Shown here piece after piece: positions 34,320 to 42,943 of a stretch of 64,000 nt of DNA. A program made the translations under genes and the position numbers. Under the pieces are notes generated by a model. It was not told where the DNA came from. It saw only the letters and a program-made list of their open reading frames with translations, and did not search any database. The stretch covers positions 124,001 to 188,000 of the forward strand of contig NZ_PPAW01000015.1 in NCBI RefSeq assembly GCF_002913225.1, given 5' to 3'. This stretch comes from Campylobacter concisus (GTDB lineage: Bacteria; Campylobacterota; Campylobacteria; Campylobacterales; Campylobacteraceae). Every line of letters starts with the position of its first letter. The stretch's first letter is position 1.

Positions 34320-35026
34320 TAATCATCCCAGCCCGCCTTGCCTCAACAAGGTTTAGTAATAAAATTTTAAAAGAGATAAACGGCGTGCCGATGTTTGTGG
34401 CGACGGCTCTTAGGGTAAGTGGCGTGGACGATGTGGCGGTTGCGGTGGATGAGCCAAGCGTGCTTGGTATCGCCAAGGCTCACGGCATAAAAGCGGTGCT
34501 AACTAGTAAAGATCATCAAAGTGGCACTGATAGGATAAACGAAGCGGCGCAAATTTTGGGGCTAAGTGAGAGCGAGATCATCATAAACGTGCAAGCCGAC
34601 GAGCCATTTATCGAGCCTGAAAATATCGCTAAATTTAGGGCATTTTGCGAGCGAAACAAGGGGAAAGCATTTATGTTTTCTTGCTACAAAAAGATGGACG
34701 ATGAGTTTGCTGATGATAAAAATTTAGTCAAAGTGGTGACCGATTTTGAGGGCTATGCGCTTTACTTTTCAAGATCGAGGATACCATTTAACAGAAGCGA
34801 GTGCAAAAACTACAAGGCGCACCTTGGCATCTACGGATACAGTGTAAAGAGCCTAAAAGAGTTTTGTGGCCTCTTACCTTCAAGCCTTGAAAACACCGAG
34901 AAGCTCGAGCAGCTGCGCGCCCTAGAAAATGGCAAAAAGATAGCGATGCTAGAGGTTAAAAGCCAAAGTATCGGTATCGACAGCGAAGAGGACTACCAAA
35001 GAGCGCTAGCTAAATTTGGCAAATGA
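34316..35026 (+). CDS. kdsB: 3-deoxy-manno-octulosonate cytidylyltransferase KdsB
   Basis: The 236-residue enzyme activates KDO with CTP for lipopolysaccharide core synthesis. Motifs seen are IIIPARLASTRF at the N-terminus, GVPMFVATALRV, SGTDRINEAAQ and INVQADEPFI. The ATG at 34316 overlaps the thrC stop by 4 bases; a start eight codons earlier lies inside thrC and spoils the N-terminal motif. It ends the nadE-kdsB gene string. Confidence 0.94.
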   Translation: MIIIPARLASTRFSNKILKEINGVPMFVATALRVSGVDDVAVAVDEPSVLGIAKAHGIKAVLTSKDHQSGTDRINEAAQILGLSESEIIINVQADEPFIEPENIAKFRAFCERNKGKAFMFSCYKKMDDEFADDKNLVKVVTDFEGYALYFSRSRIPFNRSECKNYKAHLGIYGYSVKSLKEFCGLLPSSLENTEKLEQLRALENGKKIAMLEVKSQSIGIDSEEDYQRALAKFGK

Positions 35027-35358
35027 ACCTAAATTTGCTCTGTTTGGGCGTTTTGGTTGCCGCAGAGCAAAACCTAAATTGGGTAATGGTTTGGCTGATT
35101 TTTTGTCTTTGATTTTGTGGTCTAGCTAAATTTAGCCCTGTTATTGGTTTAAATTTACTGCAAACTTCATATTTTTCAATTTATTTGAATAATTTTGTCT
35201 ATTTGCTGAGATGTTCTAAATTGCAAACTTGACTGAAGTTTTTTTGATCTCGTGGTCTTGTCCGCACGTTGTTTGGCAAAAAATTGGTTAAATTTTAGTT
35301 GCGTTGCTACCTTGGTGCAAAGCTAAATTTAGCTTCTATTTCTATTTGTTGGCATGTT
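35027..35358. other. Gene-free stretch after kdsB
   Basis: About 330 bases with no ORF that has a ribosome site, and no recognisable RNA or relic. It leads up to the second half of the pepD relic and the right end of the suspected inversion. Confidence 0.5.
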
Positions 35359-35368
35359 TTAAAATTTA
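35359..35368. repeat. Right end of suspected inversion (10-bp inverted match)
   Basis: TTAAAATTTA is the reverse complement of the sequence at 24388-24397 and lies at the pepD break. The same ten bases occur in the intact pepD at this codon position. Confidence 0.75.
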
Positions 35369-35567
35369 TAAGCCAAATGCAAGGATAACAGCTGTGCATG
35401 CAGGCCTTGAGTGTGGAGTGCTTTTGGAGAAAAAAGCGGGTCTTATTGCATGTTCTATTGGACCAAACATCTATTCACCTCACTCTACAAGAGAGCACTG
35501 CGAAGTCGCCTCTGCGCTTTTTATCAAAAAAGTAGTTCGCGGTATCGTTAAAAAATATAACTCATAA
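35359..35567 (+). pseudogene. pepD relic, fragment B (C-terminal part)
   Basis: This matches pepD residues 362-429, from KIYKPNARITAVHAG to GIVKKYNS and its stop, with two amino-acid changes. The match starts within TTAAAATTTA (35359-35368), exactly where fragment A at 24398 ends, and carries on through the downstream terminator. A reading frame runs in from 35304, but its first 19 codons have no relation to pepD. It cannot make a working enzyme. Confidence 0.92.
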
Positions 35568-35573
35568 AAAACT

Positions 35574-35603
35574 AAAATTTGCTAGAAATTTCTAGCAAAT
35601 TTT
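35574..35603. terminator. Palindromic terminator copied with the pepD relic
   Basis: This 30-base palindrome is identical to that at 14420-14449 downstream of the intact pepD. It stops the relic side and also lies beyond the minus-strand pyrC gene, so it may now serve pyrC. Confidence 0.8.
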
Positions 35604-35655
35604 ATATCTCAAAGCATCTAAACCAAATTTGCCCGCAAGCACGAGCAAATTTAGA

Positions 35656-36933
35656 TTATTTTCCAAACTCATAAACGATCTTGCCACTTTTTATAGTAGT
35701 AGTCGCTGCGCCTTTTAGCTTTTTGCCAAAGAGTGGAGAATTTACCGATTTTGAGCGGTTTATCTTCTCGTCATAAACGTACTCGATCTCAGGGTCTATC
35801 ACCGCGATATCAGCTAGCATGCCCTCAGCAAGTCTGCCTTTATCTTTTAAATTTAGCATCTTAGCTGCGTTTGTAGATGTTAGCTCTACCATGCGCTCTA
35901 AGCTTATAACTCCCTCATTTACGAGTTTAAGAGTGAGTGGTACAAGTGTTTGAAGTCCGATGATACCAAATGGCGCCTTATCAAATTCCACTATCTTTTC
36001 ATCTGTGTGGTGCGGCGCATGATCGGTAGCGATAACATCTATAAGTCCGCTTTTTAGCGCCTCTCTTACCGCTTTTACGTCGCTTATCTCACGAAGTGGC
36101 GGTGACATTTTGAAATTTGTATCGTAGGCATTTTTCAAAATTTCATCGTCGCTAAAGCTAAAGTGGTGAGGTGTCGCCTCGCAAGTGATGTTTATGCCCT
36201 CTTTTTTGCCCATTTCGATGATCTTTAGCGAGTACTCTGAGCTTACGTGAGCGATGTGGATGTGCGCTTTGGTGAGTTTTGCAAGCAGCATATCACGGCT
36301 CACTGCGATCTCCTCTTTCTCCCTTGCCATGCCGCGAAGTCCAAGTATGGCTGAGACCTTGCCCTCGTGCATGACGCCCTGCCTGCAAAGCGAGCAGTCC
36401 TCTGAGTGGCTTATACAAAAGCTATTAAACATGCTTGAGTACTCAAGTGCCGCTCTCATCACGCTTGAGCTAGTCACTGGTAGGCCGTCATCACTAAATG
36501 CAACTGCTCCAGCCTCTATAAGATCACCCATTTCAACGATCTCGTTGCCACCAAGCCCTTTGCTGATAGCAGCGATTGGCAAAAGATCGATCAGCCCGCA
36601 GTTTTTAGCCTTTTCTATCATCGCTCTTGTGATCGAGGCGTTGTCATTTACTGGGTTTGTGTTAGCCATGCAAAGGCAGGTGGTCACTCCTCCAGCCACA
36701 GCCGCTTGCGAGCCTGAGATGATGTCGTCTTTATACTCTTGACCAGGATCGCGAAAATGCACGTGCATGTCGATAAGTCCTGGCATGACAAGCTTATTTG
36801 TAGCGTCTATGACCTTATCAGCCTCAAATTTCTCACTTCCGATTTTGGCTATTTTGCCGTTTTCTATTAGGATATTTGCCTTAAATTTCTCGTCGCTATT
36901 TACGATAGTGCCGTTAATTATTGCTATTTTCAT
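35656..36933 (-). CDS. pyrC: Dihydroorotase
   Basis: The 425-residue amidohydrolase closes carbamoyl-aspartate to dihydroorotate in pyrimidine synthesis. The zinc motif DMHVHFRDPGQEYKDD (about 58-73), later histidines in HIAHVSS and TPHHFSF, and the aspartate in VIATDHAPHH are all present, so it should be active. It is of the class I type. Its start lies 2 bases after the pyrB stop, so the pair is co-transcribed. Confidence 0.93.
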   Translation of the reverse strand: MKIAIINGTIVNSDEKFKANILIENGKIAKIGSEKFEADKVIDATNKLVMPGLIDMHVHFRDPGQEYKDDIISGSQAAVAGGVTTCLCMANTNPVNDNASITRAMIEKAKNCGLIDLLPIAAISKGLGGNEIVEMGDLIEAGAVAFSDDGLPVTSSSVMRAALEYSSMFNSFCISHSEDCSLCRQGVMHEGKVSAILGLRGMAREKEEIAVSRDMLLAKLTKAHIHIAHVSSEYSLKIIEMGKKEGINITCEATPHHFSFSDDEILKNAYDTNFKMSPPLREISDVKAVREALKSGLIDVIATDHAPHHTDEKIVEFDKAPFGIIGLQTLVPLTLKLVNEGVISLERMVELTSTNAAKMLNLKDKGRLAEGMLADIAVIDPEIEYVYDEKINRSKSVNSPLFGKKLKGAATTTIKSGKIVYEFGK

Positions 36934-36935
36934 CG

Positions 36936-37865
36936 TTAGCCCCTATTTTTTGCAAGCGTATTTAGTATCGCCATTCTTATAGCAACGCCGTTTTCAACTT
37001 GATTTAGTATGACTGAGTGCGTGCCATCAGCCACGTCTGAATTTAACTCCACGCCCCTATTTATCGGTCCTGGGTGCAGCACGATCGCATCAGGCTTTGC
37101 TAGCTTTATCCTATTTTTATTTAGTCCAAAGAATTTCGAGTACTCTCTCGAGCTTGGAAATGCCACGTCCGCACCGCCACGCTCTAGCTGGATGCGAAGC
37201 ATGATGATGACGTCGCTGCCCTCGCAAGCCTCCTCCATATTTTTGCAAATTTGAGACTCAAATACCTCAGCATCTTTTGGCATCATCATCCTTGGTGCAA
37301 ATAGCTTTAAATTTATGCCAAATTTCTTCATCGCCCAGATGTCAGACCTTGCCACGCGGCTTCTAGCGATGTCACCGATGATCGCCACGTTTAAATTTTT
37401 ATCCAAAATTTTGCCATGCTCTCTTAGTGTGAAAAGATCAAGCAGAGCTTGGCTTGGGTGCTCATTTGTGCCATCTCCTGCATTTACGACGCTAGCTTCT
37501 GTCCTATCAGCTGCAAATTTCGCCGCTCCAGAGCTTGGGTGGCGAAGCACGATGATATCAGTTCTCATAGCAGCCATGTTGTTCATCGTGTCATTTAGGC
37601 TCTCGCCCTTTGTTACGCTCGAGCTTGATGAGCTAAAATTTATCGTGTCAGCTCCAAGCCTCTTTGCCGCGATCTCAAAGGATGTTCTAGTTCTAGTCGA
37701 GTTTTCATAAAATGCGTTGATCGTGGTCTTTCCACGAAGGTAGTCATTTTTTTTCACTTGGCTTAAATTTAGCTCCTTAAACTCTTTCGCCGCCTCTAGA
37801 AAATATAAAATTTCTTCCTTGCTAAGCTCTCTAGTTCCTATCAAATCTTTATGTTTGTAGCCCAT
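36936..37865 (-). CDS. pyrB: Aspartate carbamoyltransferase catalytic subunit
   Basis: This 309-residue enzyme makes carbamoyl-aspartate, the first committed step of pyrimidine synthesis. The carbamoyl-phosphate loop is FYENSTRTRTSFE (about 53-65), followed by KGESLNDTMNNMAAM, HPSQALLDLFTLREH and LHPGPINRGVE. I use the ATG at 37865 (MGYKHKDLIG), which has an AAGGGC site; a longer frame would run into the Sel1-type gene. No regulatory pyrI is adjacent. Confidence 0.94.
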   Translation of the reverse strand: MGYKHKDLIGTRELSKEEILYFLEAAKEFKELNLSQVKKNDYLRGKTTINAFYENSTRTRTSFEIAAKRLGADTINFSSSSSSVTKGESLNDTMNNMAAMRTDIIVLRHPSSGAAKFAADRTEASVVNAGDGTNEHPSQALLDLFTLREHGKILDKNLNVAIIGDIARSRVARSDIWAMKKFGINLKLFAPRMMMPKDAEVFESQICKNMEEACEGSDVIIMLRIQLERGGADVAFPSSREYSKFFGLNKNRIKLAKPDAIVLHPGPINRGVELNSDVADGTHSVILNQVENGVAIRMAILNTLAKNRG

Positions 37866-37882
37866 TTTAAGCCCTTTTTGAT

Positions 37883-38293
37883 CTATTTTGTTACAAAGTC
37901 GCAAGCTGGTTTGTAGCCGTTGTCGCAAGCTTTTTTAAACAAAGCTTTTGCCTTCTCTTCGCTTTTTGCTTCATTATCGTCTTTGCCTTTTATAAGGCCA
38001 TAAGCTGTCATTTCGCCTAGTTTTTCGCAGGCCATACCCTCGTTTTCATCGCACATTTTCGTAAAAATTTTCTCAGCCTGAGCTCTATCTTTTGCCACGC
38101 CATCGCCGTTAAATAGCATGATCGCATTCATCGTGCAAGCTTTTTTCTCGCCCTCACCGCAAGCTTTGTTAAACGCAAGATAGGCCTCGTTAAAATTTTT
38201 CTTTGCATAAAGCTCATTTGCCTTGTCTAAATTTTCATTTGCCATAGCATTTAACGCAAAAAGTGCCGCTGCAAAAACTAAAATTTTCTTCAT
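37883..38293 (-). CDS. Cysteine-rich Sel1-repeat (Hcp-like) periplasmic protein
   Basis: The 136-residue protein has a signal peptide (MKKILVFAAALFALNAMA) and about three Sel1-like repeats with paired cysteines: FNKACGEGEKKACTMNA, FTKMCDENEGMACEKLGE and FKKACDNGYKPACDF. This is the pattern of Helicobacter cysteine-rich proteins, where each pair forms a disulphide. Partner and function are unknown. It lies 17 bases upstream of pyrB and 9 bases after a small acidic-protein gene. Confidence 0.82.
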   Translation of the reverse strand: MKKILVFAAALFALNAMANENLDKANELYAKKNFNEAYLAFNKACGEGEKKACTMNAIMLFNGDGVAKDRAQAEKIFTKMCDENEGMACEKLGEMTAYGLIKGKDDNEAKSEEKAKALFKKACDNGYKPACDFVTK

Positions 38294-38302
38294 ATTTTCT
38301 CC

Positions 38303-38530
38303 TTATTTAAATAACTTTGGATGGTGTTTTTTCATATATTCAACTATCTCTATAACCTCGTCGCTACCGCTAGCGTCAGAGTTTTCTAACGCATCGTCGA
38401 TGCACTCAACATAGAGATTTGCCGCCTCTTCAAGCTTGTCTTTTTTCACGCCAGCATAGTAAAACATCGCCTCAAGCACCATGCTAAGCTCGTAGCTAAG
38501 CTCCTCTACGCTTACCTCTTCTTCTTTCAT
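38303..38530 (-). CDS. Small acidic helical protein, unknown
   Basis: A 75-residue acidic protein, mostly helical by composition (EEEVSVEELSYELSMVLEAM at the N-terminus, IVEYMKKHHPKLFK at the C-terminus). No family is recognised and there is no signal peptide or membrane segment. Its ATG overlaps the stop of the DHH gene, so it is part of that transcription unit. Confidence 0.65.
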   Translation of the reverse strand: MKEEEVSVEELSYELSMVLEAMFYYAGVKKDKLEEAANLYVECIDDALENSDASGSDEVIEIVEYMKKHHPKLFK

Positions 38531-39552
38531 ATCTCCTCCTGTGTTTTTTTAGTTATCAGATCAACTATCTGCGCCTTGATCGGCTCATAGCTAAAGCCAT
38601 CTTTGAAATTTGCAAAGAGCCCGCCGCTTGCATTGACGTGTCCGCCGCCGCCAACTAGGTGTTTTGCCATGGCGCTAACGTCAAGCTTGCCATTTGCGCG
38701 AAAGCTTAGCGTTTTTTTATTTGTCACGTCGATAAAAAAGTCAAATTCAGGATTTGCCACTAAAAAGTCGTTGCCGATAACCGAAACATTGCCGACATTG
38801 TAGGTCAAAATTCCTTTATGATCTTTATAAGTGATGCTAAATTTATCTTTGTTTTCACTAAGTTTTTTTACGACGTAGTTTGAGATCAGATTGCTTAGCG
38901 TATCGTCCTTATTCTCTTTGAAAAATGACTTTTTAATGGCATGCACCTGCATGTCAAGTCCGATATAGTCGTTTTTCTCGTTAAAAAATTTGCTCGCTTC
39001 TTTTAAGATGTGATCCATATAGAGGTTATTTTCAGCTTCAAACATCACCTTATTTATCTCTTTGGCGTTTGCCACAAGCCCCAAGCAGACCTTACCCATC
39101 TCGAAATTTTTATCATCTTTTAGCCAGATATCCACGGCATTTACGACGTCACTAAAAATTTCAAGCTCTTTGTTTTGACCAAAAATACCCGCAAAAAAGT
39201 CGTAAGTGATCTTTGTGGCGCACCTTGAGCTATCTAAAAAATACCATGAGTAAGCGCTCGCGCACTCGGCACCACTTTGGTGATGATCTAGCAAAAATAG
39301 CTTTATATTTTTACCATCTATCATCTCCTCAAAGCTCTCGCACTGAGCTAGGCTTAAATTTAGATCGGTGATCAAAATGACGTTTTTATCATCATTTGAA
39401 GCATCTATCTCAGATAGAATTTGAGCAAATTTATCATCTATCTCTCTGCCGTAGTTTGAGTTTAAAAATTTCACATCTTTGAAGTAAAAATTTGTTATGT
39501 ATTGCGCGCCGTATCCGTCAAGATCGGTGTGTGAGAGGTGATAAATTTTCAT
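38527..39552 (-). CDS. DHH-family phosphoesterase
   Basis: The 341-residue protein has the DHH domain motifs HTDLDGYGAQY (about 7-17), ITDLNLS, FLLDHHQSG (DHH) and the C-terminal DHHA1 signature GGGHVNASGGLF (about 305-316). Relatives are the nanoRNase/pAp phosphatase group and RecJ-like nucleases; the size fits a small oligonucleotide or cyclic-nucleotide phosphodiesterase. The substrate cannot be told from sequence. It is separated from flhA by 9 bases. Confidence 0.83.
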   Translation of the reverse strand: MKIYHLSHTDLDGYGAQYITNFYFKDVKFLNSNYGREIDDKFAQILSEIDASNDDKNVILITDLNLSLAQCESFEEMIDGKNIKLFLLDHHQSGAECASAYSWYFLDSSRCATKITYDFFAGIFGQNKELEIFSDVVNAVDIWLKDDKNFEMGKVCLGLVANAKEINKVMFEAENNLYMDHILKEASKFFNEKNDYIGLDMQVHAIKKSFFKENKDDTLSNLISNYVVKKLSENKDKFSITYKDHKGILTYNVGNVSVIGNDFLVANPEFDFFIDVTNKKTLSFRANGKLDVSAMAKHLVGGGGHVNASGGLFANFKDGFSYEPIKAQIVDLITKKTQEEI

Positions 39553-39561
39553 CTTTTTCCT

Positions 39562-41757
39562 TTATAAATTTTCTATTTCTATGACGCCAACCGTTTCAAA
39601 TGGCGTATTTGCCGAGATCTCAGCAAAACTTAGTACCACTATGTCGATGGCGAAATTTGCGCAGATATTTGCTATAAATTTGCGTAAGCTTGGCTCCACG
39701 CAAAGCACCATTTCTCCGTGCTGGCTCATCGGTCGCTTCTCTTTTTCACGCCTAAGTGCTTGCACGATAGATGATGTCTGCGCCACGTTTATCATCAAGT
39801 GATATGCGCCGTCTTTATACTGCACCGCATCCATGAGCTTTTGCTGTGCGGCAGTGTCTAGGATGTAGAAATTTAGCTGCCCCTTTTCATCTACATAAAG
39901 CGAAGTGATGACACGCGAAAGTGCTGCACGCACGTGCTCGATGATCATGTCTAAGTTTTTACTAACCTCAGCGATGTCGCTGATGGCTTCAAGTATGCTA
40001 AGTAGGTCTTTGATCGGGATATTGTCTTTAAGCAGCCTTTTTAAGACCTTTTGGATCAAATTTATAGGTGCGATCCTTAGCGTATCCTCGACCACGACTG
40101 GGTAGTCGATCTTTAGTTTGTCTAGTAAATTTTGCGTCTCTTGGCGAGTTAGAAGTTCGGCTGCGTTTTGCTTGATAAGCTCGCTCATGTGCGTTGAGAT
40201 GACGCTTGCAGGATCAACTATCGTGTAGCCACTAAGTATGGCGTCCTCTTTGACGCTAGCATCGATCCAAAGAGCGTCTAGCCCAAAAGCTGGCTCTTTT
40301 GTCGGAATACCCTCGATATCCTCGCTCACTAGTCCGCTATCCATCGCTAGAAATTTATCCGCATAAATTTCTCCCTGACCGATGATGATACCTTTTAGTT
40401 TGAAGCGGTACTCGTTTGGTGGTAGCTGAAGGTTGTCGCGGATCCTTATCTTTGGCATCAAAAAGCCAAGACTTGAAGCGATATTTCGCCTCATAGCGCG
40501 AATTCTCTCGATTAGATCAACATCAGCTAGCTTTAATAGGCCGTATCCTAGGTCAAGCTCTAAAATTTCAAGCTTTAAGATATCATTTATCTTTGTCTCT
40601 TCTTCTCTTGCGATCTCTTCGTCGCTCTTCTTTGGCGCCTTAGCAGCCCCACCACTCGCAGCTGCTGCCCCTGTCCCGCTTGGCGCAGCGCCGCCAGCTT
40701 TTTTGCCAGCTGCTTTTTCTTTTGGCGCAAGGTTTAAATTTAGCCCACCATCTTTGGTCTGCTTGATGATGTAGCCAAGCCCCAAAAATAGCAGTGCTAT
40801 AAAGCCAAGCGAAAGCGTCGGAAGTCCTGGAACAAGGGCAAACATAAATAGTATGAAGCCTACTATCAGCAAGGTTTTATAATCCCCCAAGAGCTGATTT
40901 AGCGTGCCTTCTGCAAAGTCCTCATCGTCTTTGCTAGCCCTTGTGATGATGATGGCAGTCGCTGTTGAAGTGATAAGTCCTGGGATCTGACTAACTAGGC
41001 CATCACCGATAGTTAGGATCGTGTAGTACTGAGCCGATGTCGCCATATCAAGGCCGTGCTGAAACGAGCCGATAGCAAAGCCGCCGATGATGTTTATGAT
41101 AGTGATGATGATACCGGCTACGGCGTCACCTTTTATAAATTTAGACGAACCATCCATCGCTCCGTAGAAATTTGCCTCGCCGATGATGGCTTGACGTCTT
41201 TCGCGCGCCGTTTTTTCGTCTATTAGACCTGCGTTTAGGTCCGCATCTATCGCCATTTGCTTGCCTGGCATCGCATCAAGTGTAAAACGAGCTTGCACCT
41301 CGCTCACACGGGTCGAGCCCTTTGTTACGACCATGAAATTTATGAGCACCAAGATACAAAAGACGATGGTGCCGATGACGAAGTTGCCACCAACGACGAA
41401 ATTTCCAAAGCTTGAGATGATCTCACTGACCGCTTCTGGGCCGTTGTGACCCTCGCTTAAGATCATACGCGTGGTTGCGATGTTTAGCGAGAGGCGAAAA
41501 AGCGTGATGATGAGAATGAGCGTCGGAAACGTGCTAAGGTCAGTTGGTTTTGGCACGTAGATCGAGATCAAAATAATAAGCACCGAAATCGAGATCGAAA
41601 GTGCCAAGAAAAAGTCAAGGACCGCACTTGGAAGCGGCACGATGATGATAGCAAGGATGGCAACAATGATGCCAACGATGCTAAGACTTTTAAATTTGAC
41701 AATTGGCGCAAGAAACGGTGCGACAAGAGTCAAAATATTATTTTTTTGCTTTGCCAA
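39562..41757 (-). CDS. flhA: Flagellar export protein FlhA
   Basis: The 731-residue protein is the export gate of the flagellar type III machine. It has about eight membrane helices in residues 25-341, the FHIPEP loop RVSEVQARFTLDAMPGKQ (about 150-167) and a large cytoplasmic C-terminal domain. Between these, residues 349-377 form an alanine/glycine-rich low-complexity linker. The start appears to be TTG (MAKQKNN), 2 bases after the last codon of the original Rrf2 frame. C. jejuni has the same order flhA, Rrf2, rpsO (Cj0882c-Cj0884) from memory. Confidence 0.94.
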   Translation of the reverse strand: MAKQKNNILTLVAPFLAPIVKFKSLSIVGIIVAILAIIIVPLPSAVLDFFLALSISISVLIILISIYVPKPTDLSTFPTLILIITLFRLSLNIATTRMILSEGHNGPEAVSEIISSFGNFVVGGNFVIGTIVFCILVLINFMVVTKGSTRVSEVQARFTLDAMPGKQMAIDADLNAGLIDEKTARERRQAIIGEANFYGAMDGSSKFIKGDAVAGIIITIINIIGGFAIGSFQHGLDMATSAQYYTILTIGDGLVSQIPGLITSTATAIIITRASKDDEDFAEGTLNQLLGDYKTLLIVGFILFMFALVPGLPTLSLGFIALLFLGLGYIIKQTKDGGLNLNLAPKEKAAGKKAGGAAPSGTGAAAASGGAAKAPKKSDEEIAREEETKINDILKLEILELDLGYGLLKLADVDLIERIRAMRRNIASSLGFLMPKIRIRDNLQLPPNEYRFKLKGIIIGQGEIYADKFLAMDSGLVSEDIEGIPTKEPAFGLDALWIDASVKEDAILSGYTIVDPASVISTHMSELIKQNAAELLTRQETQNLLDKLKIDYPVVVEDTLRIAPINLIQKVLKRLLKDNIPIKDLLSILEAISDIAEVSKNLDMIIEHVRAALSRVITSLYVDEKGQLNFYILDTAAQQKLMDAVQYKDGAYHLMINVAQTSSIVQALRREKEKRPMSQHGEMVLCVEPSLRKFIANICANFAIDIVVLSFAEISANTPFETVGVIEIENL

Positions 41758-41759
41758 CT

Positions 41760-42164
41760 TTACTTCTTAACGATGTCACTTAATTTGATCGCGTCAAGCA
41801 TCTCGTCGATCTTGCCTTGAAGGCCGCTAAACATCGACCAAATTTGACAGCTTGAGGCTTTGTTTGACGGGCAACCAAGGGCTGAAGATGAGCACTAAAA
41901 GACGCTTAGTTCGCGTTTTTCAGCGCATTCTATTATCTTTTTTATACTTAAATTTTCAGGTTCGCCGTTTAGTGCAAAACCGCCATTTGCTCCTTTAAAT
42001 GACTTTAAAACTCCATCTTTTGCTAAATTTTGTAAAATTTTTGCCAGAAAGCTTTTTGAAATTTTAAGCTCATTTGAGATCGTATCGACATCAACTGGCG
42101 ATGATTTTTGAGATATTAAAATAAGCGAAAGTAGAGCGTATTCGCTTGCCTTTGTAAAAAGCAT
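41760..42164 (-). pseudogene. Rrf2-family regulator interrupted by an amber codon
   Basis: The full frame is 134 codons plus a TAA, but codon 90 is TAG, so only 89 residues are made. The intact part has the Rrf2 winged helix (KASEYALLSLILISQ, ISNELKISKSFLAKILQNLA, GVLKSFKGANGGFAL). After the amber codon the same frame continues with CSSSALGCPSNKASSCQIW, holding the three cysteines that bind the iron-sulphur cluster in IscR/NsrR-type regulators, and ends IKLSDIVKK. A G-to-T change of GAG to TAG would explain it. A sequencing error is possible. Confidence 0.85.
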
Positions 42165-42270
42165 TTATCTTCCTTAACTCTTTAAATAGCCCTAATTCTA
42201 TTAAATTTTTACTGCATTTTTCATTAATTTTTAAAAAGCGTAATTTTATCTAACTTTATGTTTTAAATGC

Positions 42271-42276
42271 TATAAT
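42271..42276 (+). promoter_or_regulatory. Extended -10 box of rpsO
   Basis: AATGCTATAATCG gives an extended consensus -10 element 35 bases before the rpsO start; AGGAGG lies next to the ATG. Confidence 0.6.
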
Positions 42277-42310
42277 CGCTCTTCCAAAATTCACCAATCA
42301 GGAGGTCATC

Positions 42311-42583
42311 ATGGCTTTGGATTCGGCTAAAAAAGCTCAAATAGTTGCGAAATTCGCTAGAAAAGAGGGAGATACAGGCTCTCCAGAAGTTCAAATAGCT
42401 CTTTTAACAGCTAGAATAACTGAACTTACAGAACACCTTAAAATTTTCAAAAAAGACTTTTCATCACGTTTAGGTCTTTTGAAACTAGTTGGTCAAAGAA
42501 AAAGACTTTTAAAGTATCTTAAAAACAAAGACTACACTACATATTCAAAACTAATCTCTGAGCTTGGCTTAAGAGATAAATAA
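42311..42583 (+). CDS. rpsO: 30S ribosomal protein S15
   Basis: The 90-residue protein matches S15 over its whole length: [39 protein letters not shown], and the rRNA-binding helix [20 protein letters not shown] followed by QRKRLLKYL. It binds 16S rRNA early in 30S assembly. A perfect AGGAGG site is present. A terminator follows and no pnp gene is adjacent. Confidence 0.97.
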   Translation: MALDSAKKAQIVAKFARKEGDTGSPEVQIALLTARITELTEHLKIFKKDFSSRLGLLKLVGQRKRLLKYLKNKDYTTYSKLISELGLRDK

Positions 42584-42589
42584 TCTCAC

Positions 42590-42608
42590 GGAGAGCGATC
42601 TGCTCTCC
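42590..42608 (+). terminator. Terminator after rpsO
   Basis: GGAGAGC / GCTCTCC with a 5-base loop, followed by a T-rich stretch, 7 bases after the rpsO stop. Confidence 0.8.
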
Positions 42609-42930
42609 CTTTAAATTTCACTTTTTACTTTACAAAATTTCTCTTTATTTTTATAGTTTAAACATCTTGCCTCAAACTCAATTTAAATTTAATTTTTCAT
42701 CTTTCAGCTTATGTGTCAAATTTACACAATTTATTTCTTATTTGATAAATTTTAGAAATTTCTGCAAATTTAGCATATTTTTTAAATTCCTATATATTCG
42801 GCTTTTTAATTTTTATATAAAATATAACTTAAAATTAAAATTTATTTTTTAAATAAAGAATTTTTCATAAAAGATTAAGTTTCGCGCTAGTAATATTACT
42901 CAAAATAAATATGCAAAAAATGCATAATTA
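42609..42930. other. AT-rich leader region of fdhF
   Basis: About 320 bases of highly AT-rich DNA between rpsO and fdhF. A plus-strand ORF (42667-42852) is hydrophobic and phenylalanine-rich, with no ribosome site, and looks like chance. No structured RNA is evident. Confidence 0.5.
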
Positions 42931-42943
42931 GAAGGAGAAAGTG

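Noticed and set aside
24388-35368. A genomic island or prophage bounded by the pepD fragments
   Set aside because: The enclosed genes are mostly core functions (hrcA-grpE-dnaK, nadE, lpxK, thrC, kdsB), with no integrase or phage genes; an inversion explains the ends better.
35304-35567. A functional 87-residue peptidase fragment gene
   Set aside because: The first 19 codons are unrelated to pepD, no ribosome site is seen and the metal-binding residues of the N-terminal part are missing.
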